Part shown: in pieces, positions 1-7,734 of the stretch | Numbering within the stretch: the stretch's first letter is position 1 | How the letters are laid out: every line of letters begins with the position of its first letter | Assembly: GCA_020445245.1 (NCBI GenBank) | Contig: JAGRHB010000006.1 | Span: 1 to 17,793 of the forward strand | Direction: 5' to 3' | Source of the DNA: Gammaproteobacteria bacterium | Lineage (GTDB): Bacteria > Pseudomonadota > Gammaproteobacteria > Chromatiales > Sedimenticolaceae | Length of the DNA stretch: 17,793 bases | Notes under the pieces: generated by a model | Told to the model about the DNA's origin: nothing | The model's input: only the letters and a program-made list of their open reading frames with translations | Databases searched by the model: none | Translations under genes and position numbers: made by a program

Positions 1-1018
1 CTCCCAGCTGAAAACGGGCCCGCACCGTCCAGAAGTAGCTCTGGCACGACTCCAGCGGGGCAGGCAGGCGCAGTAGCGGCTTGGTAAGGTCGGCGTGCTC
101 GAGCAGCAGCCGGCCCGGCGTCAGGCCGAGCCCGGTGTCAGCCGCCGCGTAGAGCCGGAATTGATATGTCACGTTGCTGACAGACGCGGCAGGTTCAGAC
201 TGACCCGGCAAAGTCAGCAAGTCCGCCAGAGACGTCCAGCGAAACTCCGGCTGAGCGGTTTCGATCCGCGTGACAACCAGGCCGTTCAGCCCCCTACCCC
301 CCCTGCCCGAAGAAAGGCCTTTCAGGAAACCGCTGCTGGCCGGTGGGCTGATCGGCTCGAGGGTGAAAACGCCAAACAGATTCGAACCGGGCTCGGGCAC
401 CCTCCACGCCGGGTGCCACACCAACAGAACCTCGTCGATGAGATCCCGGCTGAAGCGCGCAAGTGCTTCAGCCAGCGCGCCGTCACCACCCACTTGTGCA
501 CCGGAGACGGGGACATCGAATGCAACCGACCGTTCATATGCGTCACCCCGATAGCCGCAATCGCCCTGGCTCTCAACGCGAATCGGCAGCTTCGCGAACC
601 TGGCCGCACCCGAACTGCTGTCAGACACGCTCAACTCACCGGCAGGCGCCGTTATGACAATTCTTGCAGTAATGACACCGTCAGCGCAGGGTGAGGCTGG
701 ATCCACAAACGAGACGGACAAACCCATCGCATCGGCATAGGCCGACAGCGAATCCCGGATCGTCGACCCGATGCTCGCCCGGTCTAGCCCAGGCAGAGGT
801 GTGGCATCGACGTGCGCGATGGCCAAGTCCGTCACCAGGACGAACTCGATGCCACGGGGCGCCCACAGCTGCCGGTATCGCTCGGAGTCGACCGCATGGT
901 CGCCGGCGTGAACCCGGATGGATGCCCACAACAGAAAGCAAGTTGCCAAGCCCGCGCCGAGTGTCCGGAAGGTGAACAGCCGGGCATGTTCACCACGTGA
1001 AAACGCGAACGCATTCAA
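1..1018 (-). CDS. Exported protein of unknown function, 3' part outside the window
   Basis: The minus strand is open from about 1123 to the window edge with convincing protein sequence and no stop, so the gene is cut at its C-terminus. I chose the TTG at 1018 because AGGA lies 9 bases upstream and the protein then starts with a signal-peptide-like N-terminus: a basic stretch (EHARLFTFRT), a hydrophobic core (GAGLATCFLLWASI) and a possible cleavage site after RVHA. An ATG at 1123 is in frame, but the added residues look low-complexity and it lacks a ribosome binding site. About 339 residues are visible. The last part (NVTYQFRLYAAAD, then SCQSYFWTVRARF) resembles a beta-sandwich, fibronectin-like segment. 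I do not recognise the family. An envelope or secreted location is inferred from the signal peptide only. Confidence 0.6.
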   Translation of the reverse strand, partial: MNAFAFSRGEHARLFTFRTLGAGLATCFLLWASIRVHAGDHAVDSERYRQLWAPRGIEFVLVTDLAIAHVDATPLPGLDRASIGSTIRDSLSAYADAMGLSVSFVDPASPCADGVITARIVITAPAGELSVSDSSSGAARFAKLPIRVESQGDCGYRGDAYERSVAFDVPVSGAQVGGDGALAEALARFSRDLIDEVLLVWHPAWRVPEPGSNLFGVFTLEPISPPASSGFLKGLSSGRGGRGLNGLVVTRIETAQPEFRWTSLADLLTLPGQSEPAASVSNVTYQFRLYAAADTGLGLTPGRLLLEHADLTKPLLRLPAPLESCQSYFWTVRARFQLG

Positions 1019-1585
1019 GTCGATAGTTCCTGTATTCCGTCTCGTTGCCACGCAGACCAGCGAGTCAACCGAACCGAGCGGGCCGGCCGAGGTGGCCGTG
1101 ACCGTGCACTGAGATGCGTGCATGCAGGGTGTATAGGTCAGATCCTGAAGAAGTACAGAGCGACAGGTGAAAGCCTGCGTTTGGCTGGAATTGCAGGGGC
1201 GGCAATCGCACGATCGGTTTACCCGGAACAGGGAATTCGTCGCGAGTTCCCAGTCATTGGACTGTATGCGGGCGTTGACCCGGATTGGACACAGCGGCCC
1301 CGGCGACAGTGTTGTTCACCTGACATGGGCACAGCGTGCATGTGCATCGCCCCGGTCGACAGCTTGGTACCCCGACCCTGAGGAAGCTACGCCAGCTGCT
1401 GAGCCGACCCGGCAACCCGGCCCGCTGGCCAACGCCGGTTCTCAATCCTCCAGAAATCTCCAGAGAATCTCCACACCGACCTCAAGCGAGGTTGACGGTC
1501 GCAGACCACACTGATCAGCAAGCCGGAACTGAACGGCCCGATCCGACCTCTACTGCAACCGTTCGACTGAACAGGAGTACTTACC
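1019..1585. other. Intergenic region, no gene seen
   Basis: This stretch lies between two divergently oriented genes. The ORFs crossing it are short and not protein-like in composition. A small imperfect tandem repeat of AATCTCCAGA type sits at about 1447-1475. The promoters of both flanking genes are presumably here, but I see no clear sigma-70 boxes. Confidence 0.4.
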
Positions 1586-1942
1586 ATGCTGCACGCTGAC
1601 ATTCTGGAACGAGACGATGTGACCCCGCCCCTGAACGGTACATCGCCGATCCCCGCTTTTCGCAAGGAGATGGGCATCACCGTCACCGAGTTCTCGAACC
1701 TGCTGCCCCTGGTCTCGAAGACGCACCTGACCACGATCGACACGGCAACCGGCCGGGCGACACTGCGCGACGCCGATGCCGAGGTGATCGTTGATTTCCA
1801 AACGATGCCGGAGCGTTGTCTCGGCGCACTGCGGCTGCCGGTGCTGGATGTATCGATCCGCTTTCGCGGCTATACGGATCGCCAGGTGCGTGACTTCATG
1901 GCGCGGTTCGACCGCAGCTTCCTGCGGATGGGTGGTGGCTGA
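1586..1942 (+). CDS. Small conserved-looking hypothetical protein
   Basis: This 118-residue soluble protein starts at ATG 1586 with a good ribosome binding site (AGGAG about 8 bases upstream). It has no signal peptide or membrane segment. The N-terminal third (TSPIPAFRKEMGITVTEF) looks flexible. The C-terminal half has alternating hydrophobic strands (LPVLDVSIRFRGYTD) and ends in an amphipathic helix with RQVRDFMARFDRSFLRMGGG. I do not recognise a domain or catalytic motif and assign no function. It is convergent with the following minus-strand gene, with only 6 bases between the stop codons, so the two are not co-transcribed. Confidence 0.65.
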   Translation: MLHADILERDDVTPPLNGTSPIPAFRKEMGITVTEFSNLLPLVSKTHLTTIDTATGRATLRDADAEVIVDFQTMPERCLGALRLPVLDVSIRFRGYTDRQVRDFMARFDRSFLRMGGG

Positions 1943-1948
1943 GAATAC

Positions 1949-3625
1949 TCAGGAAGCAATCGCGTAAAGTCGCCAGTCCTCGGGCATGGCAGCTACGGGG
2001 CGGGTTCCCGCGTCGTCGAAGCAGACGCCGGAACCCGCCACGAGATCGACGACGGTGCGCGAGACCAGCACTTCGCCCGCGCGTGCAACAGCCGCAATCT
2101 CGTCGGCAATCTGTACCGCCAGTCCCTCGATCGACTGGCGGCCAATCGCCACCTCTCCGGTATGCGCACCAACCGAGCCGGCACGTCCCAGCTCTGCAAG
2201 GCACCTGACGATGTCGCCGGCACAGCGCAGCGCCCGCGACGGACCGTCGAACGCGACCAGGCAGGTATGCCCCGACCAGATCAGTTCGCCCCCCCGATAT
2301 TCCGTAATGATCCGCTGCAACTCGCCGACGTGATCGGCGGAACCATCATCCGTCGCGCAACGGATCGCCAGTACCGTCGCCAGCACGTGATCGACCGGCT
2401 CCGAGGTCGGTACGTTCAGCACGAAGTCCCGCACCACGCCGGGCATCTTCAACCCTGTGTCACCAACCCAGGGCAGGTGATCGATACCGTCCCACTCGAC
2501 ATAGGTGGCGTTTGGAATCTGCTTCGCCAGGAAGCGTCCACCTTCGACGTTGATCAACACATCGCCGGCGTTATGGATCACGAGTGTCGGGGCCTGGACG
2601 CTCGGCAGGATTTGCGTCAGGTCGATCTTGCTGTTCATGCGCATCAACGCGATCGCCGCGCCGGGGTTCGCACCAAGGCGTTCAAACTTTCCCCACCACT
2701 CGATGAAGGCCGGGTCGTCCCCCACGGTCGGGGCAAACTGCGGCAGGCTGGCGCCACTGCCCCACGCGCTCTCGATGTAATCGAACAGGCCCTGCAATCC
2801 CCCTTCTGTATCGAACCAGGAACTGAACTGCGCAAAGGCACCGTAGAGCACGAGGCCCTGGCAACGGTCGGGATGGGTGGCCGCAAACAAGGTCGCCAGC
2901 GACCCGCCCTCGGAGATGCCCATGATCACCGCACGATCAAACGCCACGGCATCCATGACCGCCCTGACGTCATCCATGCGTTCGTCCATATCCGGCAGGT
3001 GGGGCACCTGGTCGGACAGCCCGGTACCGCGCTTGTCGAACATCGCGACACGCGCAAAACTCGCCAGTCCCTTCAGCCAGTTCGCGACATCCGGATGGTC
3101 CCAGTAGTTGTCGATATGCGAGACAAAACCGGGCGCCAGCACGAAATTGACCGGCCCGTCGCCGAACAATTGATACGCGATATGCACGTCGCCGCTCTTC
3201 GCGTACCGCGTCTGCGGCCTGGGAAACGCCGTGCCGGTATTCGCCACGGGCGAAGACGCGGCTGCGGCGGCGTTATCAGGTAATGGGAGACCGGGCGAAC
3301 GGGCCGCGGACGCCACCACCTCGCCGACGAACCTGAAGCCTTTGCCATGGATGGTTCGAATGAACATCTGCCTGCTGCCGTCGTCATCCAACAGCCGGCG
3401 CACCGACTTGATCCGACTGCTCAGTGCGGCATCCGAAACGACGCGACCCTTCCAGATCTTCGCCAGCAACTCGTCGCGCGTGACTACCTTTTCGCGGCTC
3501 TCGACCAGCAGGATCAACAGGTCGAGCACCTGGGGTTCGGCTGCCAGGGCCTCACCGTCGCGCTTGATCTCGAATACGTCCGTATCCAGGGTGAATTCGC
3601 CAAATGCATAGCGCATGGTGCCCAC
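1949..3625 (-). CDS. OmpR-type winged-helix / alpha-beta hydrolase / cyclase-like fusion protein
   Basis: This 558-residue protein has three parts. Residues about 5-102 form a CadC/OmpR-type winged helix, with DELLAKIWKGRVVSDAALSSRIK and the C-terminal hairpin TIHGKGFRFVGEV. After a linker, residues about 139-402 are an alpha/beta hydrolase with nucleophile Ser238 in GISEG, likely Asp355 (HNAGD) and His383 (DHLPW). Residues about 411-558 resemble the class III adenylate/guanylate cyclase fold found behind such hydrolases (as in mycobacterial Rv1900c). The usual metal-binding FTDI motif is replaced by LAIRCATDD, so cyclase activity is unlikely. No membrane segment is present, unlike CadC. A soluble regulator whose hydrolase domain senses or processes a small ester or lipid is an inference. 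ATG 3616 is an alternative start. A weak -10 (TATACT, minus strand, 3646-3651) lies upstream. Confidence 0.88.
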   Translation of the reverse strand: MGTMRYAFGEFTLDTDVFEIKRDGEALAAEPQVLDLLILLVESREKVVTRDELLAKIWKGRVVSDAALSSRIKSVRRLLDDDGSRQMFIRTIHGKGFRFVGEVVASAARSPGLPLPDNAAAAASSPVANTGTAFPRPQTRYAKSGDVHIAYQLFGDGPVNFVLAPGFVSHIDNYWDHPDVANWLKGLASFARVAMFDKRGTGLSDQVPHLPDMDERMDDVRAVMDAVAFDRAVIMGISEGGSLATLFAATHPDRCQGLVLYGAFAQFSSWFDTEGGLQGLFDYIESAWGSGASLPQFAPTVGDDPAFIEWWGKFERLGANPGAAIALMRMNSKIDLTQILPSVQAPTLVIHNAGDVLINVEGGRFLAKQIPNATYVEWDGIDHLPWVGDTGLKMPGVVRDFVLNVPTSEPVDHVLATVLAIRCATDDGSADHVGELQRIITEYRGGELIWSGHTCLVAFDGPSRALRCAGDIVRCLAELGRAGSVGAHTGEVAIGRQSIEGLAVQIADEIAAVARAGEVLVSRTVVDLVAGSGVCFDDAGTRPVAAMPEDWRLYAIAS

Positions 3626-3808
3626 TCGAAAGCTTCGACTGGGCGAGTATAGCCCACCGAAAAAGCCGCCAGGCCCGCCGCCGCAAGGGCCCGGTCATCC
3701 CCGGTTGCGGTTGGCCGTTTCAGGCCCTGGTGGTGAAGTGGTCGTAGGTCGGAGGCGAGGTGACGTTCCCGGCAGTTTCGGTCCGCGCGGGACAGATCGC
3801 GCGAATAC

Positions 3809-3835
3809 GCAAGGGCCGACAACGCCGGCCCTTGC
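3809..3835 (-). terminator. Stem-loop downstream of the membrane-protein gene
   Basis: A perfect 10-bp inverted repeat (3809-3818 with 3826-3835, arms GCAAGGGCCG and CGGCCCTTGC) with a 7-base loop lies 30 bases after the stop of the 3865-4389 gene. It probably ends that transcript, but neither strand has a proper U-tract, so intrinsic termination is uncertain. Confidence 0.4.
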
Positions 3836-3864
3836 ACACCGCTACCGGAGGTGGACATTCCCGG

Positions 3865-4389
3865 TCAGCATGCGAGCGGAATCGAATGGATCGGCGTGGC
3901 CTGGCGCGGTGGCGTCAGGAAGGCCTTCTTCACGAAAGCCATCGAAAGCAATTCCTTGCGGTTGACTGGCAACAGCACCAGCATCCGCGCCATGAGGCAG
4001 TAGCTGAACAGGACCCTCGCGAGCGTGCCGATTGCTGGGACCCAGAGGAACCAGTGCATCGGCTCGGGTATCGTGAGCAACAGCACCAACAGGTACCCGG
4101 TGCGGATCTGCACGGTCATCGTCGGGCGTCCCCGATCGCGGATGGCGAAATGCAGCAGTTGCACGACCGCGATGCCCAGCGTGACGGGAAACAGCTGGTA
4201 GATGCCCAGCACGGTCAGGTTGAGCGTGATGGTGGAGACTACCCAGTACCACCATGCGGCGGTCTTGTACTCCAGCATGAAGATCGAGGGTTCACGGCTT
4301 TTTGCCTGGGGCTGTCGTCCGAGCATGAACCAGTTGGTGGTTGCCAGGGCGTTGCCGTGGTGGACTGCGGTTTGTGTCGACGTGTGCAT
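3865..4389 (-). CDS. Small integral membrane protein of unknown function
   Basis: This 174-residue protein starts at ATG 4389, preceded by AGGAG 7 bases away. The frame stays open to 4482, but that extension has no ribosome binding site. At least three hydrophobic segments are visible: WWYWVVSTITLNLTVLGIY, FPVTLGIAVVQLLHFA and TGYLLVLLLTIPEPMHWFLW. A further one runs through the LARVLFSYCLMARMLVLLPV region. A cytoplasmic N-terminus rich in His and Thr precedes them. No catalytic motif is seen and I do not know the family. It lies 102 bases downstream of the tautomerase gene on the same strand, so they may form a two-gene transcript. The function is unknown. Confidence 0.7.
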   Translation of the reverse strand: MHTSTQTAVHHGNALATTNWFMLGRQPQAKSREPSIFMLEYKTAAWWYWVVSTITLNLTVLGIYQLFPVTLGIAVVQLLHFAIRDRGRPTMTVQIRTGYLLVLLLTIPEPMHWFLWVPAIGTLARVLFSYCLMARMLVLLPVNRKELLSMAFVKKAFLTPPRQATPIHSIPLAC

Positions 4390-4491
4390 GTGAGGCTCCT
4401 GAGTCAGGGTATGGTCAAGTACGGTTTCGTCTTCAGCGTTGGGCTTTCGGGGTGCCAGGGGCACCGCCCCCGGCTTTCGCACTGGCGACGA

Positions 4492-4713
4492 CTACACCGC
4501 GCCTTCGCGCATGCTCCTGATCACGTCGGCAGTTACTCCCTTGCCGCCGATGCCCCATTGCCCGCTGGCCACCTCCAGCACGCGGACCCAGGTGACGCCG
4601 CGCATGGCCTCGCCCTCGATGGCGACCATGGCGTCGGTGACCTTCTGGATCATCTCCTGCTTCTGTTCGTCGTCGAATACGCCTTCGATAAGTTGAATGT
4701 CTACGAGTGGCAT
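4492..4713 (-). CDS. 4-oxalocrotonate tautomerase family protein
   Basis: This 73-residue protein starts at ATG 4713 (GGAGAG just upstream), not at the upstream in-frame codon at 4725. This start places Pro directly after Met (MPLVDIQLIEGVF), the catalytic amino-terminal proline of the tautomerase superfamily. The length and pattern (FDDEQKQEMIQKVTDAMVAIEGE, then a central strand with TWVRVLEV) match the small single-domain 4-OT family, which tautomerises 2-hydroxymuconate-type enols as an oligomer. The C-terminal part (GQWGIGGKGVTADVIRSM) has the Trp and Gly-rich loop seen in this family. The real substrate cannot be told. Aromatic or keto-acid metabolism is plausible given the EthD, DUF1254 and dienelactone-hydrolase-like genes further on, but these are not in the same operon. 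Confidence 0.88.
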   Translation of the reverse strand: MPLVDIQLIEGVFDDEQKQEMIQKVTDAMVAIEGEAMRGVTWVRVLEVASGQWGIGGKGVTADVIRSMREGAV

Positions 4714-4811
4714 GATGCTCTCCATTGGTTTCTGTGGGCGCCGAGCCGTTCTCAGGCGCTGAGTGAATGATGGTCAAAGGGAGCCCGGCAAACTTGATGG
4801 CCGCCTGGTGA

Positions 4812-5075
4812 TTACCTGTTGATTTCGTGGAGAACACTGCATACGGCCCGATAGTCACCCTCGGGCCCTACGCGGAAACGCGCGGACCTGTCGATGCGCT
4901 CGAGCCTGGCTGTGCCTGGGTGCATGGCCGGCGTCAGGTCGCCGCGAAGCGCAATGCCTGCCACCAGACCTGCAGCCGTGGCCTGGAACATGATCGACGT
5001 ACCGTTGCGGTTGGTCATGTGCAGACTCAGGTAGTCGGTCCGCAATACCGCCCCAGGAAAAGGTTCGAATACCAT
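4812..5075 (-). pseudogene. Doubtful ORF, probable gene fragment joined to a repeat core
   Basis: An 87-residue frame has protein-like composition after its first 10 residues (LRTDYLSLHMTNRNGTSIMF, then GLVAGIALRGDLTPAMHP). Its first residues (EPFPGAV) are simply the antisense translation of the ksgA-type repeat core at 5047-5067. It has no ribosome binding site. Another frame just upstream reads DVFSAGLFDPWYSNLFLG, as if a longer gene had been joined or frameshifted at the core. I read it as a remnant truncated at the core. No family is recognised. Confidence 0.3.
5047..5067 (+). repeat. Isolated copy of the ksgA-start repeat core
   Basis: These 21 bases are identical to the core in ksgA at 17711-17731 and to the copies at 13192 and 16558. 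The sequence on either side is unrelated to the flanks of the other copies, so only the core is kept here. An exact 21-bp match by chance in a window of this size is very unlikely. Confidence 0.85.
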
Positions 5076-5130
5076 GGGTCGAATAATCCCGCGGAGAACA
5101 CGTCATGAATTCCGACCGCGTAACGGCAAT

Positions 5131-5142
5131 CCGACATGTCGG
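5131..5142. promoter_or_regulatory. Perfect 12-bp palindrome CCGACATGTCGG
   Basis: A complete palindrome lies just upstream of the broken AraC gene. It could be a dimer-binding operator, but it is short and I see no paired promoter boxes. Confidence 0.25.
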
Positions 5143-5171
5143 AAAGCCCTCGTTATCTCCTTAGGGATACC

Positions 5172-5760
5172 GGCATGAGATCCATAATGCTCTGCCGAGC
5201 TGCATACCTGCTGATCTATATCGACCTGGCACGAGAGATTGGCACGCCGGTCGCGATTCGATCCCGGCCCAGAGGTTTACAACACATTTCCAACCACTCG
5301 CCTGGTAGTCGGAAGTGCGTCGACGTCAATCCTCGTGCCCGCGGCATTGATGACCAAGGCAATATGGCGCGACGACGACACGACACCGACCACCGAGAAG
5401 ATGCCCGCCGTGCCACGAACCCTGTCACAGCGGAGCCTGGATTTTCGCGAATCACTGATGTTGGCCCTGAGCTCATACGTCAGGGAAAGCCACCTGGACG
5501 TGAGCCTTGCCGCTGAGATTGCCGGCACCAGCGTTTGGACACTGCAGCGCCGACTTGGCACCTTGGGAATGAGTTATTCGCACCTCCTGCAACAAGTGAG
5601 GTTCGACGCCGCCACGGAAATGCTCGCGGACCCGGGGCACCGCGTGGTGGATATCGCGCGTGCAGTCGGCTATGACGATCAGGCCCATTTCACCCGCGCG
5701 TTCAAGCGCATCGCCGGAATCAGTCCGACGGAATATCGCAAGAGCCGGCACAACGCCTGA
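5172..5760 (+). pseudogene. AraC-family regulator with large internal deletion and frameshift
   Basis: The C-terminal half is a good AraC/XylS DNA-binding domain: first helix-turn-helix at LDVSLAAEIAGTSVWTLQRR, second at VVDIARAVGYDDQAHFTRAF, and the family ending KRIAGISPTEYRKSR. Before it lies only a short tail of the usual sensor domain (YNTFPTTRLVVGSASTSIL, VPAALM). The very N-terminus typical of this type (LIYIDLAREIGTPVA) is present in another frame at about 5212-5260. Intact relatives have roughly 330 residues, so some 150-180 codons are missing and the two remains are out of frame. The C-terminal frame alone can start at TTG 5239 (173 residues) and might yield a free DNA-binding domain. 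It precedes a DUF1254 gene, as AraC regulators often precede the genes they control. Confidence 0.7.
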
Positions 5761-5991
5761 GCGGGCCACCCAGCATTCATGGAGACAAGGCCCATTTTCG
5801 AATCGCCCCCTTTTTCTGTTGGTCTGGCCGTCAGCGCACCACCCGCGCCGCCAGGTGGCGCGAAATGGCAAAGATTTCGACCACCGTGGCGTCTATGCTG
5901 TAGCCAGAATCCGCAAATCCGGGGGCTTGCGATTTTTTCCACAAATCCCGGCCTGCCCGGCCAAGCCCCCGGCAACCGACAAGGAGACGCC

Positions 5992-7026
5992 ATGAGCGAT
6001 CAGCCACCAAGACACCAATTTCTTTCGGCTATTTGCCTTCTCGCTGCCGCATTCCTGACTCCGGCAATCGCTGCAGCCTCCGACCCGGTCAACGTCCGGA
6101 ATTTCATCCGGGCCGAGAGCGACATGCAGATGAAGGCCTATGCCGCCAAGGCGGGTGGCGTCGGAACGCTTCTGCACATGCGGGAACCTTACTCCGTCGA
6201 GAACCAGACAACGATCCGCGGCAATCGGGACACGCTGTACTCCATGGGCGTATTCGACCTGAACTCGCCGGTAACCATCTCCAAGCCGGTTTCGCCCGAT
6301 CGTTTTCAGTCTTTGCTGGCGATCGACCAGGATCACTTCAATCCTGTGCTGAAGCACGGCCCCGGCGAGATCACGCTTACCCGCGAATCGGTCGGCACCC
6401 GCTACGTGTTGCTGTTGTTCCGCACCTTCGTCGATCCGAACAATCCTGACGACGTGAAGGAAGCACATGCGCTGCAGGATGCAATCAAAATCCGCCAGGC
6501 GAGCCTGGGCACGTTGGAGCTTCCTGACTGGGATGAGACATCACTCGTCAAGACACGCAAACAGATCAACGCGCTTGCTTCCGACCTTTCGTCTTTTCCA
6601 GACGCGTTTGGCCCCAGAGGAATGGTCAACGGCGTGAATCACTTCCTCGGGACGGCATTTGGCTGGGGCGGAAACCCGGAACGAGGGGCGATGTACTTCA
6701 ATTTCACGCCGAAGGACAACGGCGGCAGCACCGCCTATACGCTGACACTGCCCAAAGATGTCCCGGTTGACGCGTTTTGGTCTGTGACGGTTTACAACAA
6801 GGACGGCTTTTTCGAAAAGAACCAATACGACGCGTACTCCTTCAACAGCATCACGGCAGCACGCAACGGCGATGGCAGCGTCACGATTCATTTTGGCGGA
6901 GACCCGGGCAAACCCAATTTCCTGCCGATTACCGAAGGCTGGAACTACATCATTCGCTGCTACCAGCCGGGCTGGCAGATCCTGGAAGGCGACTGGGTGC
7001 CACCGGAAGCCAGGCCCGCCGCTTGA
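5992..7026 (+). CDS. Exported DUF1254/DUF1214 domain protein
   Basis: This 344-residue protein starts at ATG 5992, with AAGGAG about 6 bases upstream. The frame is open further 5' but that part is not protein-like. Residues 1-30 form a Sec signal peptide ([20 protein letters not shown]), so the product is periplasmic. Residues about 35-165 match DUF1254 ([20 protein letters not shown]). Residues about 225-335 match DUF1214 ([10 protein letters not shown], then [20 protein letters not shown] and [19 protein letters not shown]). The family is common in Proteobacteria and its biochemical role is not settled; I assign none. It is followed 109 bases later by an EthD gene on the same strand. Confidence 0.9.
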   Translation: MSDQPPRHQFLSAICLLAAAFLTPAIAAASDPVNVRNFIRAESDMQMKAYAAKAGGVGTLLHMREPYSVENQTTIRGNRDTLYSMGVFDLNSPVTISKPVSPDRFQSLLAIDQDHFNPVLKHGPGEITLTRESVGTRYVLLLFRTFVDPNNPDDVKEAHALQDAIKIRQASLGTLELPDWDETSLVKTRKQINALASDLSSFPDAFGPRGMVNGVNHFLGTAFGWGGNPERGAMYFNFTPKDNGGSTAYTLTLPKDVPVDAFWSVTVYNKDGFFEKNQYDAYSFNSITAARNGDGSVTIHFGGDPGKPNFLPITEGWNYIIRCYQPGWQILEGDWVPPEARPAA

Positions 7027-7135
7027 GAGCCGCGGCGCAGCCACGCACCTCGGGACAACAGGCAAAACAAACGCGCTGTACCTGCCCGGCCCCTGCCGGC
7101 TGGTCAGCGTGGTTCACCGTGAGAAGGAGCCATTG

Positions 7136-7498
7136 ATGATCAAGTTCGTGATGTGTTTGACGCGACACCCGGACATGTCGCGGGAAGCGTTCCTGGACTA
7201 CTGGGAGAACAAGCACGCGCCGTTCTTCATGAGCAACGCTGCAACGATAGGCGCCAAGCGATACATACAATCGCATACGCTGAACAGCCCGATGAATGAG
7301 GGGTTGCAGGCATCGAGGGGTATGTTGCCCGCATTCGACGGCATCGCCGAGGTCTGGTTCGAATCGGAAGAAGCGCTGATCGCCGGCATGAGTTCACCCG
7401 AGGGCCAGAAACTGGCTGCTGCCCTGCAGGCAGACGAATGCAATTTCATCGATCACTCGAAATCATCGGCATTCCTGGTTCAGGAGCACGAACTCTGA
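7136..7498 (+). CDS. EthD-domain protein
   Basis: This 120-residue protein starts at ATG 7136, with AAGGAG about 7 bases upstream. It shows the EthD pattern: an N-terminal strand followed by MSREAFLDYWENKHAPFF, and later a ferredoxin-like dimeric alpha/beta barrel segment (FDGIAEVWFESEEALIAGMS). EthD proteins are small partners or enzymes in degradation of ethers and other organics and in polyketide-type metabolism; the exact reaction here is not visible. No signal peptide is present, so it is cytosolic. It is likely co-transcribed with the DUF1254 gene. A stem-loop follows its stop codon. Confidence 0.87.
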   Translation: MIKFVMCLTRHPDMSREAFLDYWENKHAPFFMSNAATIGAKRYIQSHTLNSPMNEGLQASRGMLPAFDGIAEVWFESEEALIAGMSSPEGQKLAAALQADECNFIDHSKSSAFLVQEHEL

Positions 7499-7504
7499 AC
7501 GAAT

Positions 7505-7534
7505 GTTTTTCCCGACTCGTTCCCCGGGAAAAAC
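7505..7534. terminator. Stem-loop after the EthD gene
   Basis: A perfect 10-bp inverted repeat (GTTTTTCCCG at 7505-7514, CGGGAAAAAC at 7525-7534, 10-base loop) starts 6 bases after the EthD stop. The position suggests transcript termination or 3' end protection. The T-run lies on the 5' arm, so it is not a textbook intrinsic terminator. Confidence 0.5.
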
Positions 7535-7579
7535 GAAGAATGTCGATAGCATGTTGCTTGAACTCACGCTGCTGACTGG

Positions 7580-7706
7580 CTAACCCCTTAAGCCACCGTC
7601 CCAGGAAATGGTTCGGCCAGGAGTGTTGCCCGCAGGGAGTTTTCTGCGGTTTTTGCAGAGTTAGAGACGCGTGAACGCGGGCTGGCGACGATTTCGCCGA
7701 CATTCA
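7580..7706 (+). repeat. ksgA-start repeat copy A, core plus left end
   Basis: The core at 7595-7615 has two differences from ksgA, and the ksgA-like frame begins with TTA instead of TTG (SHRPRKWFGQ). The eight bases GGCTAACC upstream match ksgA. After the core, about 85 bp (7621-7705) align with the sequences after copies B and C: GAGTGTTGCCCG, a TTTTCTGC motif, and the dyad GGCGA/TCGCC at 7684-7698. The right-end sequence seen upstream of the other copies is not obvious here, so this may be the oldest or the boundary copy. Confidence 0.8.
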
Positions 7707-7734
7707 GTTAATGGCTGCCTTAACACCAGCCAGA

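Noticed and set aside
95..694. Plus-strand ORF of 199 codons
   Set aside because: It is antisense to an uninterrupted minus-strand frame with convincing protein sequence and a signal peptide; the plus product is arginine- and proline-rich as expected of a shadow.
2162..3283. Long plus-strand ORF of 373 codons
   Set aside because: It is fully antisense to the winged-helix/hydrolase gene, which has clear domains and catalytic residues; the plus-strand product has no recognisable pattern.
5779..5991. N-terminal extension of the DUF1254 protein
   Set aside because: The added 71 residues are not protein-like, and ATG 5992 has a good Shine-Dalgarno followed by a signal peptide, which must be at the N-terminus.
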